From Palsa-504 sp963822765 (lineage in GTDB: Bacteria; Actinomycetota; Actinomycetes; Streptosporangiales; Streptosporangiaceae), in the NCBI GenBank assembly GCA_963822765.1, contig CAWGJL010000031.1, positions 62,001-126,000 of the forward strand: a stretch of 64,000 nucleotides of DNA. Direction: 5' to 3'. Positions 9,343 through 17,445 of the stretch are shown piece by piece; the stretch's first letter is position 1; each line of letters starts with the position of its first letter. The notes under the pieces are model-generated. The model did not search any database, was not told the DNA's origin, and was given only the letters and a program-made list of their open reading frames with translations. The position numbers were made by a program, and so were the translations under genes.

Positions 9343-9987
9343 TCAGGACAGGTGGCTGGTGTCATTGAACGAACGGAGCACGGCCGGCCCGTCCGCGTAC
9401 CAGTCGATCTCGCACAGCGCCGCGACGTCCAGGTGCATCCGGTACAGGGCGGCCGGCGGGGCCAGCAGGGCCGCGGCGACCAGCGTCTTGATCGGCGTGA
9501 CGTGGCTCACGATGAGCACGGTCTGGCCCGCCCGCGCGGCCAGCACGCGGTCCAGCGCCGCGATCACCCGCACGCTCACGTCGGTGAAACTCTCCCCGCC
9601 AGGCGGGGCGATCTCCGGGTCGGCCAGCCAGGCACTGAGCTCGGCCGGCCAGCGTTCCCGCACCTCGGCGAAGGTCAGGCCCTCCCAGGCGCCGAAGTCA
9701 GTCTCCCGGAACCCGTCTTCCGTGACCACGGCGGCGCCGGTGACGGCCGCCACCGCCTGCGCCGTCTGCACCGTCCGCAGCAGCGGCGAGGTCACGATGA
9801 CACCGAAGCCCGCCGAGGCCAGCCGTTTGGCCGCGGCCGCGGCCTGCTGGACGCCCGCCTCGGTGAGCGGCGGGTCGGAGCGGCCCGCGTACCGCTTCTG
9901 CACGGACATCGGCGTCTGCCCGTGCCGCAGCAGCACGGTGGCCGTGGGCTCGCCCTGGGCGGGCCGCCAGTGGGGCGCGGGCCGCAA
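9343..9987 (-). CDS. Histidine phosphatase (phosphoglycerate-mutase-like), possibly RnhAP phosphatase half
   Basis: 214 residues with the RHG signature LLRHGQT near residue 20 and SPLLRTVQTA, DFGAWEGLTF and IVSHVTPIKT in the family order; the second catalytic histidine is in VSHV. TTG 9987 directly abuts the TAA of the upstream zinc-ribbon gene. In mycobacteria and many streptomycetes the gene in this place is a fused RNase HI/acid phosphatase of about 360-400 residues; here only the phosphatase half is encoded and there is no room for the RNase H domain. Substrate could be a phosphorylated cobalamin intermediate or other small phosphoester. Confidence 0.85.
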   Translation of the reverse strand: MRPAPHWRPAQGEPTATVLLRHGQTPMSVQKRYAGRSDPPLTEAGVQQAAAAAKRLASAGFGVIVTSPLLRTVQTAQAVAAVTGAAVVTEDGFRETDFGAWEGLTFAEVRERWPAELSAWLADPEIAPPGGESFTDVSVRVIAALDRVLAARAGQTVLIVSHVTPIKTLVAAALLAPPAALYRMHLDVAALCEIDWYADGPAVLRSFNDTSHLS

Positions 9988-10725
9988 TTAGATACCAGAC
10001 TCGGGCGTGCGGACCAGGATCCGCCGGCACTCCTCGCACCTGAGGACTTCGTCGGGCGCGGACGCCCGGATCTGGTTCAGGTCGACCTTGTTGAGGGACA
10101 GGTGGCAGCCTTCGCAGCGGCCCGCGCGCAGCACGGCCGCGCCCACACCCCGCGCGTCGCGGATCTGCTCGTAGAGCTTGAGCAGATCGGCGGGCACGTC
10201 AGCGGCGACGGCAGCACGCTGTTCTGATGCCTTGCCGGCCTGCTCGTCGATCTCCTTGAACGCCGCGTCGCGGCGCGCCGCCACCTCGGCGGTCTCGATG
10301 CCCAGGCTGTCGCGTTCGGCGGCGAGCTCGTCTCGCCGGCTGACCAAGCCCTCCCGGCGCTCCATCAGCTCGAGCACGATCTCCTCGAGATCGCCTTGCC
10401 TGCGGCGCAACGATTCGATCTCGGACTGCAGCGAGGCCAGTTCCCGGGCGGCGGACACCTGCCCGGCGTCCAGCCGGGCCCGGTCCCGGTCGATCCTGGT
10501 CCGGACCTGCTCGACGTCGCGCTCGGACCGGTTCTCCTCCCGGGCCAGGTCGCTGAGCTCGGTTTCGGCCACGACGATCTCGTCTTTGAGCTCACCGGCC
10601 CGGGTCTCCAGGCGGACGAGGTCGGCGACTTCGGGCAGGCTATGCCGGCGGTGGTCGAGGCGAGCGAGCTCGGCGTCGAGGTCGGCCAGTTCGAGCAGCC
10701 GGAGCTGGCTCTGCGGTGATGCCTT
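9988..10725 (-). CDS. C4 zinc-ribbon, coiled-coil protein (Rv2229c-like)
   Basis: 245 residues from GTG 10725; an earlier in-frame start exists, but the family begins at KASPQSQLRLLELA. Residues about 15-175 are a long charged coiled coil (EIVVAETELSDLARE, QSEIESLRRRQGDL). The C-terminus has paired zinc ligands CEGC and CEEC, 21 residues apart. Function is not established; relatives sit between a Nif3-like gene and an RNase H/phosphatase gene. The downstream phosphatase starts at the next base after its stop, so the two are one operon. Confidence 0.85.
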   Translation of the reverse strand, partial: KASPQSQLRLLELADLDAELARLDHRRHSLPEVADLVRLETRAGELKDEIVVAETELSDLAREENRSERDVEQVRTRIDRDRARLDAGQVSAARELASLQSEIESLRRRQGDLEEIVLELMERREGLVSRRDELAAERDSLGIETAEVAARRDAAFKEIDEQAGKASEQRAAVAADVPADLLKLYEQIRDARGVGAAVLRAGRCEGCHLSLNKVDLNQIRASAPDEVLRCEECRRILVRTPESGI

Positions 10726-10781
10726 CACGGCTCCCAACGTTAGTCCCCCAGGGGGACTGTGTCGCATGGTAGACCTTCGCC

Positions 10782-11282
10782 ATGGAGACCCCTCGGGTAA
10801 GCCGGCCCTATATGCCTGGGTACGGCATCTCCGGGCCAGCAGAAGGAAGCGGGCTCCTGCACTGGTCCTGGGCCGCGGAGCGGCTGACCGCGGCGCGTAA
10901 CTACTGGGTGGCCACCGTCTGGCCGGACGGGCGTCCGCACGTCATGCCGGTCTGGGGCATGTGGGACGACAGCATGCTCTGGTTCACCAGCGCGGTCGGC
11001 TCCCGGAAGATCCGCAACCTGGCCGCCGACCCGCGCTGCTGCGTGACCACCGAGGACGCCTCCGACCCGGTGGTCATCGAGGGTATGGCCGATATCAGCA
11101 CCGAGCCGGCCGTGCTGCAGCGGGTGATCGACCTGATGAACGCCAAATATCACACGGACTTCGGCGTGGACTTCCTGGATCCGGCCGTCAACGCGACCGT
11201 GGGAGTGCGGGCGCGCCGGGTGTTCAGCCTGCGGGCCGGGGACTTCACCGGCTCGCCCACACGCTGGATCTTCGAGGACTAG
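10782..11282 (+). CDS. Pyridoxamine-5'-phosphate-oxidase-fold (FMN/F420-binding) protein
   Basis: 166 residues. The split-barrel pattern is clear: RNYWVATVWPDGRPHVMPV, WFTSAVGSRKIRNL and DPRCCVTTEDASDPVV are the strand and cofactor-binding segments of the family, and the C-terminus TRWIFED closes the barrel. Likely a flavin- or F420-dependent reductase/oxidase acting on a small molecule in the cytosol; the substrate cannot be read from the sequence. ATG 10782 is divergent from the zinc-ribbon gene with 56 bases between starts, a shared promoter region in which I see no strong -35 box. Confidence 0.85.
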   Translation: METPRVSRPYMPGYGISGPAEGSGLLHWSWAAERLTAARNYWVATVWPDGRPHVMPVWGMWDDSMLWFTSAVGSRKIRNLAADPRCCVTTEDASDPVVIEGMADISTEPAVLQRVIDLMNAKYHTDFGVDFLDPAVNATVGVRARRVFSLRAGDFTGSPTRWIFED

Positions 11283-11365
11283 CGGTTATCAGAAGACAAT
11301 AATTGCGCGGCCGGCGGCCGCTGGCTGGCGGGTAGCGTGGAGGCAGGGTCTACCTGCGAATCCCC

Positions 11366-13039
11366 ATGACACAACCCCCTGCCCCCGCCGCTGGCCCGCC
11401 CCCGCATCCGAGCGCGCTCGCCGGGGCGGCCGCCGGGGTGCTCACCGCCGCGGTCGCGATGGGCGTGGGCCAGCTCGCGGCCGGCCTGACCGTAGCCCAG
11501 AGCTCCCCGGTGCTGGCGGTGGGCCAGGCCGCCATCGATCTCACGCCGCTGCCGGTCAAGGACTTCGCCATCTCGACGTTCGGCGCCAACGACAAGACCG
11601 CGCTGCTGGTGGGCATCCTGGTCATCCTGGCCGCGTTCGCGGCGGTGATCGGGATCCTCGCGGTGCGCCGGCTCGCCCTCGGGATGTCGGGCCTGGCCGT
11701 GTTCGCCTGCATCGGCCTGGCCGCCGCGCTGACCCGGCCGACCGCGACGGCCGCATACGCGATCCCGACCCTGGTCGGCGCCGGGGCCGGTGCCTTCGCG
11801 CTGACCCGCCTGGTCCGCGCGGCGGGCGCGCTCGGCTCCCGGCCGGGCCGGCCCGCGGAGATCAGGCCGCCCGCTCGTGACCTCGCGCCGCCCGACCTCC
11901 CCGAGGCCGCGCCCGCGTCGACCTTTACCTACCTGCCCGGCCCCGACGACCGCGGCGCCTCCCGCCGACCGGCCCGGCGGCGGTTCCTGGTCACCAGCGG
12001 GGTGGCCGCGGTGACCGCGGCGGCGGGCACGCTGGTCGGGCGCGAGCTGATCACCCGGCACAACGTCAGCGCCGCCCGCGCCGCGCTGCGCTTCCCCCGG
12101 CCGGCGGTCGCCGCTCCCCCGCTCCCGCCCGGCGCCAACCTGAACATCCCGGGCCTGAGCTCGTTCATCACCCCGAACGAGAGCTTCTACCGGGTCGACA
12201 CCGCCCTGCTGCTGCCCGAGGTCGACCCGGCGACCTGGCAGCTGCGCATCCACGGCATGGTCCAGCGCGAGGTGAGCATCACCTTCGACCAGCTGCTGCG
12301 GCGGCCGCTCATCGAGAACTACATCACGCTCACCTGCGTGTCCGACCCGGTCGGCGGACCCTACGTGGGCAACGCCAAGTGGCTGGGCGCGAGCCTGGCC
12401 GACCTGATCCGGCAGGCCCGCCCGCTGGCCGGCGCCGACCAGCTGCTGTGCACCTCGGTCGACGGGTTCACCTCGGGCACCCCGCTGCAGGTGGTGCTGG
12501 ACGGCCGCGACGCCCTGCTCACGGTCGCGATGAACGGCCAGGCGCTGCCGGTCGCGCACGGCTTCCCGGCCCGGATGGTGGTGCCCGGACTCTACGGCTA
12601 CGTATCCGCGTGCAAGTGGGTCACCGACATCGAGGTGACCAAATTCTCGTCCGCCTACGCGTACTGGGCCACCCGGGGCTGGTCGCAGCAGGCGCCGATC
12701 AAGACCGAGTCCCGGATCGACGTGCCGGCCAGCAACGCCACCATCGCCCCGGGCCGGACCCCGGTGGCCGGTGTCGCCTGGGCGCAGCACAAGGGCGTCG
12801 CGGCGGTCGAGGTCCGGGTGGACGCCGGGCCGTGGCAGCAGGCGCGGCTGGCCGCGGTGCCCGACATCGACACCTGGCGGCAGTGGGTGTGGGAATGGGA
12901 CGCCACTGCAGGCACCCACGTGCTGCAGGCCCGGGCCACGGACGCCACCGGATACACCCAGACCGCGGCCCAGGCCCAGCCGCCGCCGAACGGGGCCAGC
13001 GGCTACCCGTCCGCGACGGTCGTGGTGCACAGTTCCTAG
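11366..13039 (+). CDS. Membrane-anchored molybdopterin-dependent oxidoreductase (sulfite-oxidase/YedY fold)
   Basis: 557 residues. Four hydrophobic helices lie between residues 15 and 150, followed by a basic RRRFLVTSG segment and a fifth hydrophobic stretch near 200-215, then the periplasmic catalytic domain. The molybdenum ligand is the Cys in TLTCVSDPVGG (about residue 324); RMVVPGLYGYVSAC and KWVTDIEV complete the pterin-binding half, and the last 110 residues are the dimerisation domain (APGRTPVAGVAWA, WEWDAT). Such proteins oxidise or reduce sulfur or protein methionine sulfoxide outside the membrane. ATG 11366 begins a polar, proline-rich tail before the first helix. Family certain; substrate unknown. 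Confidence 0.9.
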   Translation: MTQPPAPAAGPPPHPSALAGAAAGVLTAAVAMGVGQLAAGLTVAQSSPVLAVGQAAIDLTPLPVKDFAISTFGANDKTALLVGILVILAAFAAVIGILAVRRLALGMSGLAVFACIGLAAALTRPTATAAYAIPTLVGAGAGAFALTRLVRAAGALGSRPGRPAEIRPPARDLAPPDLPEAAPASTFTYLPGPDDRGASRRPARRRFLVTSGVAAVTAAAGTLVGRELITRHNVSAARAALRFPRPAVAAPPLPPGANLNIPGLSSFITPNESFYRVDTALLLPEVDPATWQLRIHGMVQREVSITFDQLLRRPLIENYITLTCVSDPVGGPYVGNAKWLGASLADLIRQARPLAGADQLLCTSVDGFTSGTPLQVVLDGRDALLTVAMNGQALPVAHGFPARMVVPGLYGYVSACKWVTDIEVTKFSSAYAYWATRGWSQQAPIKTESRIDVPASNATIAPGRTPVAGVAWAQHKGVAAVEVRVDAGPWQQARLAAVPDIDTWRQWVWEWDATAGTHVLQARATDATGYTQTAAQAQPPPNGASGYPSATVVVHSS

Positions 13040-13152
13040 GCGGCACGCACCATGGACCGTTCGGCAGAAAAGGTCTTAAAAAGGGGCCCGGTCCTGAAGC
13101 AACACGAGGACGCCGACCCGTTAGTGTTCCTGGAGCGGCGAGAGGAGACTCG

Positions 13153-14820
13153 ATGGACAGCGAGGCCGATCGGGAGTTCGCGACGCTGGCGGGCGAGTAC
13201 CTCGCCGACCGGGCGGAACGGCATCCGGAGCTGGCCACCAGCCTGGGCGACCACCGGTTCGACGACCGCCTCAGTGACCCGTCCGAGGCCGCCCGGGCCG
13301 ACGAGCGGCGGTCCCTGGACGGCTGGGCCGCCCGGCTGGACGCCCTGGATCTCGGCGCGGTGTCGGCCGAGCACCAGGTCGACGCGGCGATGATGGCCGA
13401 CAGCGTGGCCCGGCGGGTGTTCGAGCTTGACGAGCTGGCCGAACACTCCTGGAACCCGCTGCTGGCCAACCCGGGGCGGGCCATCTATCAGCTGCTGGCC
13501 CGGGATTTCGCCCCGCTGCCCGACCGGCTCGCCTCGGTAGCCGGGCGGCTGGCCGAGGTCCCCGCCGTCTTGGCCGAGGCCCGGCGGCAGCTCGGGGCCA
13601 TGCCCAGGGTGCACCTGGAGACCGCCATCGGGCAGTTCGACGGCGCGATCGCGCTGGTCGACAAGGAGGTCGGCGCCGCGCTCGAGAGCGCGCCATCCTC
13701 CGGTCCGCGGCTGGCCGAGGTCCGGCCGGCCGCCCTGGAGGCCCTGGCCGAGCACCGGGCCTGGCTGTCCGCGCGCCTGGCCGCGGCGGCGCCCGGGCCG
13801 GACGGCGACCGGGACCCGCGAATCGGGCCCGTGCGGTTCGCCCGCAAGCTTTCGCTCACCCTGAGCGCGGCCTCCGACGCGGATGCCATCCTGGCCCGGG
13901 CCCAGGCCGACCTGGACCTGGTCAGCGAGCAGATCGCGGCGCTGGCCGCCGACCTGGCCGGATCGGCCGCGTCCGGCCCGGCGGTGGTGCGGCAGGTGCT
14001 CGACCGGCTGGCGCAGGACGTGCCCGACGACGCGACCATCCTGGGTTTCTGCCGCGACGCCCTCGCCGCTCAGATCGCCTTCGTGACCGACCGCCGCCTG
14101 GTCACGGTCTACGACGATCCGGTCGAGGTGATCCCGATGCCGGAGATCGACCGCGGCGTGGCCGTCGCCTACTGCGACTCGCCCGGCCCGCTCGAGCCGG
14201 CGCCGCTGCCCACGTTCATCGCCGTCTCGCCGACGCCGGCCGACTGGACGCCGCAGCGGGTGGCCTCGTTCTACCGCGAGTACAACCGGCACATGGTGCA
14301 CAACCTGATGGTCCACGAGGCGATGCCCGGTCACTACCTGCAGCTGCAGCATTCCCGGCGGTTCGCGGGCTCGCGAACCGCGCTCCGGGCCGCGCTGCGG
14401 TCAGGGTCGTTCGTCGAGGGCTGGGCGGTGTACTCCGAGCGCATCATGGCCGAGCAGGGCTACCCCGGCGACGGTGATCCCCGGGCGGTCCGCATGCAGC
14501 AGCTGAAGATGCAACTGCGCACGATCATCAACGCGATCCTGGACGCCCGGATCCACGGCCACGGCATGACCGAGGCCGAGGCGATGACCCTGATGACCGG
14601 GCGCGGCCATCAGGAGGAGGGCGAGGCGGCCGGCAAGTGGCGCCGGGCCCTGCTCACCTCGGCCCAGCTGTCCACCTACTACGTCGGCTACACCGAGGTC
14701 TCGGACCTGTCCGACTCGCTCCGTGCGCTGGATCCCGGCCTGGCCGACCGGGAGGTGCACGACCGGATGCTGGCGCACGGCTCGCCGCCGGCCCGGCTGC
14801 TGCGCACCCTGGTGATGTAG
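13153..14820 (+). CDS. DUF885 family zinc-peptidase-like protein (copy 1)
   Basis: 555 residues. The metal-binding helix VHEAMPGHYLQ (HExxxGH type) is near residue 391 and the downstream glutamate segment FVEGWAVYSERIM follows, as in DUF885 proteins, which are mostly helical and thought to be metallopeptidases. Start ATG 13153 has AGAGGAG 5 bases upstream. A longer open frame extends upstream but overlaps the oxidoreductase gene antisense-like and lacks codon phase. A second family member is at 49278-50942. No signal peptide is visible, so it probably acts in the cytoplasm. Confidence 0.88.
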   Translation: MDSEADREFATLAGEYLADRAERHPELATSLGDHRFDDRLSDPSEAARADERRSLDGWAARLDALDLGAVSAEHQVDAAMMADSVARRVFELDELAEHSWNPLLANPGRAIYQLLARDFAPLPDRLASVAGRLAEVPAVLAEARRQLGAMPRVHLETAIGQFDGAIALVDKEVGAALESAPSSGPRLAEVRPAALEALAEHRAWLSARLAAAAPGPDGDRDPRIGPVRFARKLSLTLSAASDADAILARAQADLDLVSEQIAALAADLAGSAASGPAVVRQVLDRLAQDVPDDATILGFCRDALAAQIAFVTDRRLVTVYDDPVEVIPMPEIDRGVAVAYCDSPGPLEPAPLPTFIAVSPTPADWTPQRVASFYREYNRHMVHNLMVHEAMPGHYLQLQHSRRFAGSRTALRAALRSGSFVEGWAVYSERIMAEQGYPGDGDPRAVRMQQLKMQLRTIINAILDARIHGHGMTEAEAMTLMTGRGHQEEGEAAGKWRRALLTSAQLSTYYVGYTEVSDLSDSLRALDPGLADREVHDRMLAHGSPPARLLRTLVM

Positions 14821-14828
14821 CCGGGTTT

Positions 14829-14847
14829 CCGTTAGCGGCTCTAGCCG
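14829..14847. repeat. 19-base palindromic repeat, copy 1
   Basis: This 19-base word, containing the hairpin CGGCTCTAGCCG, occurs again unchanged at 15733-15751. The two copies bracket the broken AhpD-like gene. It covers the gene's expected TAG stop (14843-14841), so copy 1 may act as a tail hairpin. Confidence 0.6.
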
Positions 14848-15392
14848 ACGGCCGGGACCGCCGACACCGCGTATCCGTTGCTCACGATCAGTTCCGCCAT
14901 GCCGCATACCGGCGGGGTCTTCGGGGACAGTTGTCGCGAGCCCGTCTACGTAGCGGTTGAACAGGCAGAACGCGGCAGCGATGAGGACCGTGTTGTGAAT
15001 TTCCAGGTCGGTCGCGCCGGCCTCGAGGGCCGCGTCGATGTCCGCCGCGCGCACATCCTTCCCGCTCCGCTGCACCGCGGCCGCGATCCGGAGCAGGGCG
15101 GCGAGCTTCGCCGAGACCGGAGCGCCGGCCGGATCAGCGCGGACCTGATCGACCAGCGCCATTCCCTCCGGCAGCTGCGCGGCGGCGAACGCGGCGTGGG
15201 AGGACGCGCAGAAGTTGCAGTCGTTGAGCGTGGAAACGTAGGAAGCGATCAGCTCCCGCTCCCCCCGGGTCAGGGAGCTAGGGCCGCGCAGCAGGACTCG
15301 GCGAGATCGCACAGCGGCTTGGCTGTTTCTGGCCGGTATTCGAACAAGGACAAGATGCCGGGCGCGTCGTTACCCAGGCTGATATGCGGCAC
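14841..15392 (-). pseudogene. AhpD-like carboxymuconolactone-decarboxylase/peroxidase-related gene, frameshifted
   Basis: From GTG 15392 (AGGAGC 6 bases before it) the protein reads VPHISLGNDAPGILSLF up to DLAE, then breaks near 15295; in the next frame it resumes as VLLRGPSSLTRGERE and contains the redox motif LNDCNFCASSH (CxxC). Near 14898-14910 the frame breaks again and MAELIVSNGYAV finishes at a TAG (14843-14841). Restoring one G, one T and one C, each next to the same base, rebuilds a normal protein of about 184 residues. Without that, the middle frame runs on 420 bases into the neighbouring peptidase gene. Either a pseudogene or a site of sequencing error. Confidence 0.75.
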
Positions 15393-15777
15393 GAGTTCGC
15401 TCCTAAGCTCCGGAAGGCACGAGGTTGCATAACGCTGTAATGAGATCGTAAACCGGCAGCTACGATCCTTCAATGCCTAGATCCTGGCCCGGTGTGGCCG
15501 CGCCCCCGCGATCACAGCAGGCTCTGCCCCGTTAGCCCCTCAGACCCCGTGCGACCCATTTGCGTGGTGGATTCGGCTTTCGTGGTGGATCCGGGCAGCT
15601 ATAGCAGCCACAACACTCCGCGTAAGCCGGATCAACCGCGATAACCGGAGCGGCCCTCCGGCTGGCGGGACGCCAGCGACGTCCCGGGACGGCTGTGACG
15701 CCGGGCCCTGGTCTACGTCTTGACCGTCGAGGCCGTTAGCGGCTCTAGCCGTTGCATCTTGACCGTCGAGGCAGTGC
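15393..15777. other. Gene-free stretch with short repeats
   Basis: No convincing frame. It contains a near-duplicate pair of CGTGGTGGATYCGG words around 15563-15596, a hairpin CTGGCGGGACGCCAG around 15662-15676, the second 19-base repeat and a 16-base direct repeat. It looks like degraded intergenic DNA rather than a coding region. Confidence 0.5.
15718..15772. repeat. 16-base perfect direct repeat flanking the second 19-base palindrome
   Basis: TCTTGACCGTCGAGGC occurs at 15718-15733 and 15757-15772, 39 bases apart, and the second copy of the 19-base palindrome (15733-15751) lies between them. The arrangement resembles a small inserted element with a target duplication, but the duplication is longer than usual. 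Confidence 0.6.
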
Positions 15778-16353
15778 TCACACCGGGGCGCGGTCGGCGA
15801 GTGCGCCCTTCAGTTCCGCCATGGACTCGCGGAAGATGTGCGGCAGGTCTGGCTGACCTGGGTCGCTGATCCAGCGCGCGAACGCGACCTTGAAGACGGC
15901 GACCCCCGTCTCGGCGGCCAGGCTGGCGGCAGGCTCGGGGATGCCGCGGTCGCGGAGCGCGCTGGCCACCGCTGCGGCCATCGCCGCGAGCTTGATCAGC
16001 TCGCGTTCCCGTAGTTCGGCGTGCCCGGACACGATGGCGTCGCGCAGCCTGACCCGTTCCGGGTTCTCCTGGAACATGGCCCCCGCGGCTTCGAATGCCG
16101 CGCTCACCGCGTCCATCGCGGTCGCCGAGGCCGGCGCGTCCGCCACGGCCTGAGCCAGGAGGCCCCGGAGCATCTCCATGCCGTAGAACAGGACCTCGCG
16201 CTTGTCCGCGAAATGCCGGAAGAACGTCCGCTCGGTCAAGCCGGCCCGGGCGGCGATCTCGGCGACCGTGGTCTGCTCGAAGCCATGCTCGCCGTAGAGC
16301 TCCATGGCTGCCTTCGCCAGCCGGCCGCGCGCGTCTGGCTCCCATCGACCCAT
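15778..16353 (-). CDS. TetR-family repressor of the adjacent SDR gene
   Basis: 191 residues from ATG 16353 (an earlier start would run through the divergent promoter). The N-terminal helix-turn-helix is canonical: ELYGEHGFEQTTVAEIAARAGL then TERTFFRHFADK is the recognition part, near residues 18-52. The rest is an all-helical ligand-binding domain. It is divergently transcribed from an NAD-dependent epimerase-like gene, with two matching operators between them, so it very probably represses both genes and is released by an unknown ligand. Confidence 0.88.
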   Translation of the reverse strand: MGRWEPDARGRLAKAAMELYGEHGFEQTTVAEIAARAGLTERTFFRHFADKREVLFYGMEMLRGLLAQAVADAPASATAMDAVSAAFEAAGAMFQENPERVRLRDAIVSGHAELRERELIKLAAMAAAVASALRDRGIPEPAASLAAETGVAVFKVAFARWISDPGQPDLPHIFRESMAELKGALADRAPV

Positions 16354-16370
16354 GGCATGATGGTACGTGA

Positions 16371-16417
16371 TGACAGTGACTGGCATCGCCATGCTAGAGT
16401 GATGACAGCAACTGACA
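16371..16417. promoter_or_regulatory. Two TetR operators in the tetR-SDR divergent promoter
   Basis: Two 15-base dyads, TGACAGTGACTGGCA (16371-16385) and TGACAGCAACTGACA (16403-16417), share the form TGNCAGYNACTGNCA and sit in longer 19-base direct repeats (16368-16386, 16400-16418) exactly 32 bases apart, about three helical turns. A -10-like TAGAGT (16395-16400) lies between them, so binding would block the SDR promoter; both also lie upstream of the repressor's own start at 16353. Confidence 0.75.
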
Positions 16418-16431
16418 TCAGGAGGTTTCTC

Positions 16432-17313
16432 ATGCAGGTATTCGTCACCGGCGCATCCGGCTGGATCGGCTCGGCCGTCGTTCCCGAACTCCTGGGCGCG
16501 GGTCACCAGGTCCTCGGACTAGCCAGGTCGGACTCCTCGGCCGCGGCCATCGCCGCCGCCGGAGCCGAGGTGCTCCGCGGTGACCTGAGCGACCTGGACA
16601 CCCTGCGCGCCGGGGCCGCCGGCTCCGACGGGGTCATCCATCTCGCGTTCATCCACGACTTCAGCGACTTCGAGGCGTCGATAGGTGCCGACCGGCGGGC
16701 CATCGAGACGCTGGGTGCCGCTCTCGAGGGCTCCGGCAAGCCCCTGGTCATCGCCTCCGGGACGCCCGCGGTGCCGGGGCGGCTGGCCATCGAAGGCGAC
16801 GAGTCCGCCTCCGGCTCACCCGCGGCGGCCAGGGTCGCCAACGCCCACGTGGCCCTGGACATGGCGGCACGGGGTGTCCGGTCGTCCGTCGTCGGGCTGC
16901 CCCGGACGGTACACGGCGACGGCGACCGGCACGGCTTCATCGCCCGCATGGTCGGGATCGCCCGCGACTCGGGCGTCTCCGGCTACATCGGCGACGGGTC
17001 CAACCGCTGGCCCGCGGTGCACGTGCTGGACGCCGCGCACCTGTTCCGGCTGGCGGTGGAGCAGGCCGCGGCGGGATCGAGGCTGCACGCGGTCGGCGAC
17101 GAGGGCGTGCCGATCCGCGACATCGCCGCGGTGATCGGGCGCCACCTGAACCTGCCGACAGCTTCCGTCCCGGCCGGGGATTTCGGCTGGCTGGGACACA
17201 TCCTCGCGATCGACCAGCCGGCCTCAAGCGCGCAGACCCGCGCGCTGCTCGGCTGGCAGCCGGTCCAGCCCGGGCTCATCGAGGACCTCGACAAGGGCCA
17301 CTACTTCGGCTGA
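16432..17313 (+). CDS. NAD(P)-dependent epimerase/dehydratase-like extended SDR
   Basis: 293 residues. N-terminal nucleotide-binding motif VFVTGASGWIGSAVV (TGxxGxIG), then GDLSDLDTL for the adenine pocket. The usual YxxxK active site is not preserved (the region reads ANAHVALDMAARG), placing it among atypical SDRs similar to NmrA-like or 3-beta-HSD-like oxidoreductases. AGGAGG (16420-16425) is 6 bases before ATG 16432, a strong ribosome site. Almost certainly controlled by the divergent TetR regulator; substrate unknown. Confidence 0.85.
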   Translation: MQVFVTGASGWIGSAVVPELLGAGHQVLGLARSDSSAAAIAAAGAEVLRGDLSDLDTLRAGAAGSDGVIHLAFIHDFSDFEASIGADRRAIETLGAALEGSGKPLVIASGTPAVPGRLAIEGDESASGSPAAARVANAHVALDMAARGVRSSVVGLPRTVHGDGDRHGFIARMVGIARDSGVSGYIGDGSNRWPAVHVLDAAHLFRLAVEQAAAGSRLHAVGDEGVPIRDIAAVIGRHLNLPTASVPAGDFGWLGHILAIDQPASSAQTRALLGWQPVQPGLIEDLDKGHYFG

Positions 17314-17343
17314 GGAAAGCTGAACCGCAGCCGCGCGCGGGCC

Positions 17344-17371
17344 GTTCACGGGATGGATAGTCCTCGTGAAC
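17344..17371 (+). terminator. Hairpin after the SDR gene
   Basis: GTTCACG (17344-17350) pairs perfectly with CGTGAAC (17365-17371) around a 14-base loop, 31 bases after the SDR stop. There is no T tract, as is common in actinomycetes. Confidence 0.4.
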
Positions 17372-17425
17372 TGCCGTGTGACGACCTGCCGCGCTCCGGC
17401 CAGCGCGGCAACGGCTCGCGGCATC

Positions 17426-17445
17426 CCCGGGCTTGGGCCCGGGCC
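17426..17445. terminator. GC hairpin between convergent SDR and yidC genes
   Basis: CCCGGGC (17426-17432) pairs with GCCCGGG (17437-17443), and GGCCCGGGCC (17436-17445) is itself a palindrome touching the yidC stop. A likely bidirectional transcription end. Confidence 0.45.

Noticed and set aside
12379..13152. In-frame upstream extension of the first DUF885 gene
   Set aside because: It overlaps the oxidoreductase gene in another frame and lacks codon phase; ATG 13153 has its own ribosome site.
14401..14840. Continuation of the AhpD-like reading frame into the DUF885 gene
   Set aside because: Homology moves to another frame at about 14900 and ends at TAG 14843; the rest is antisense shadow.
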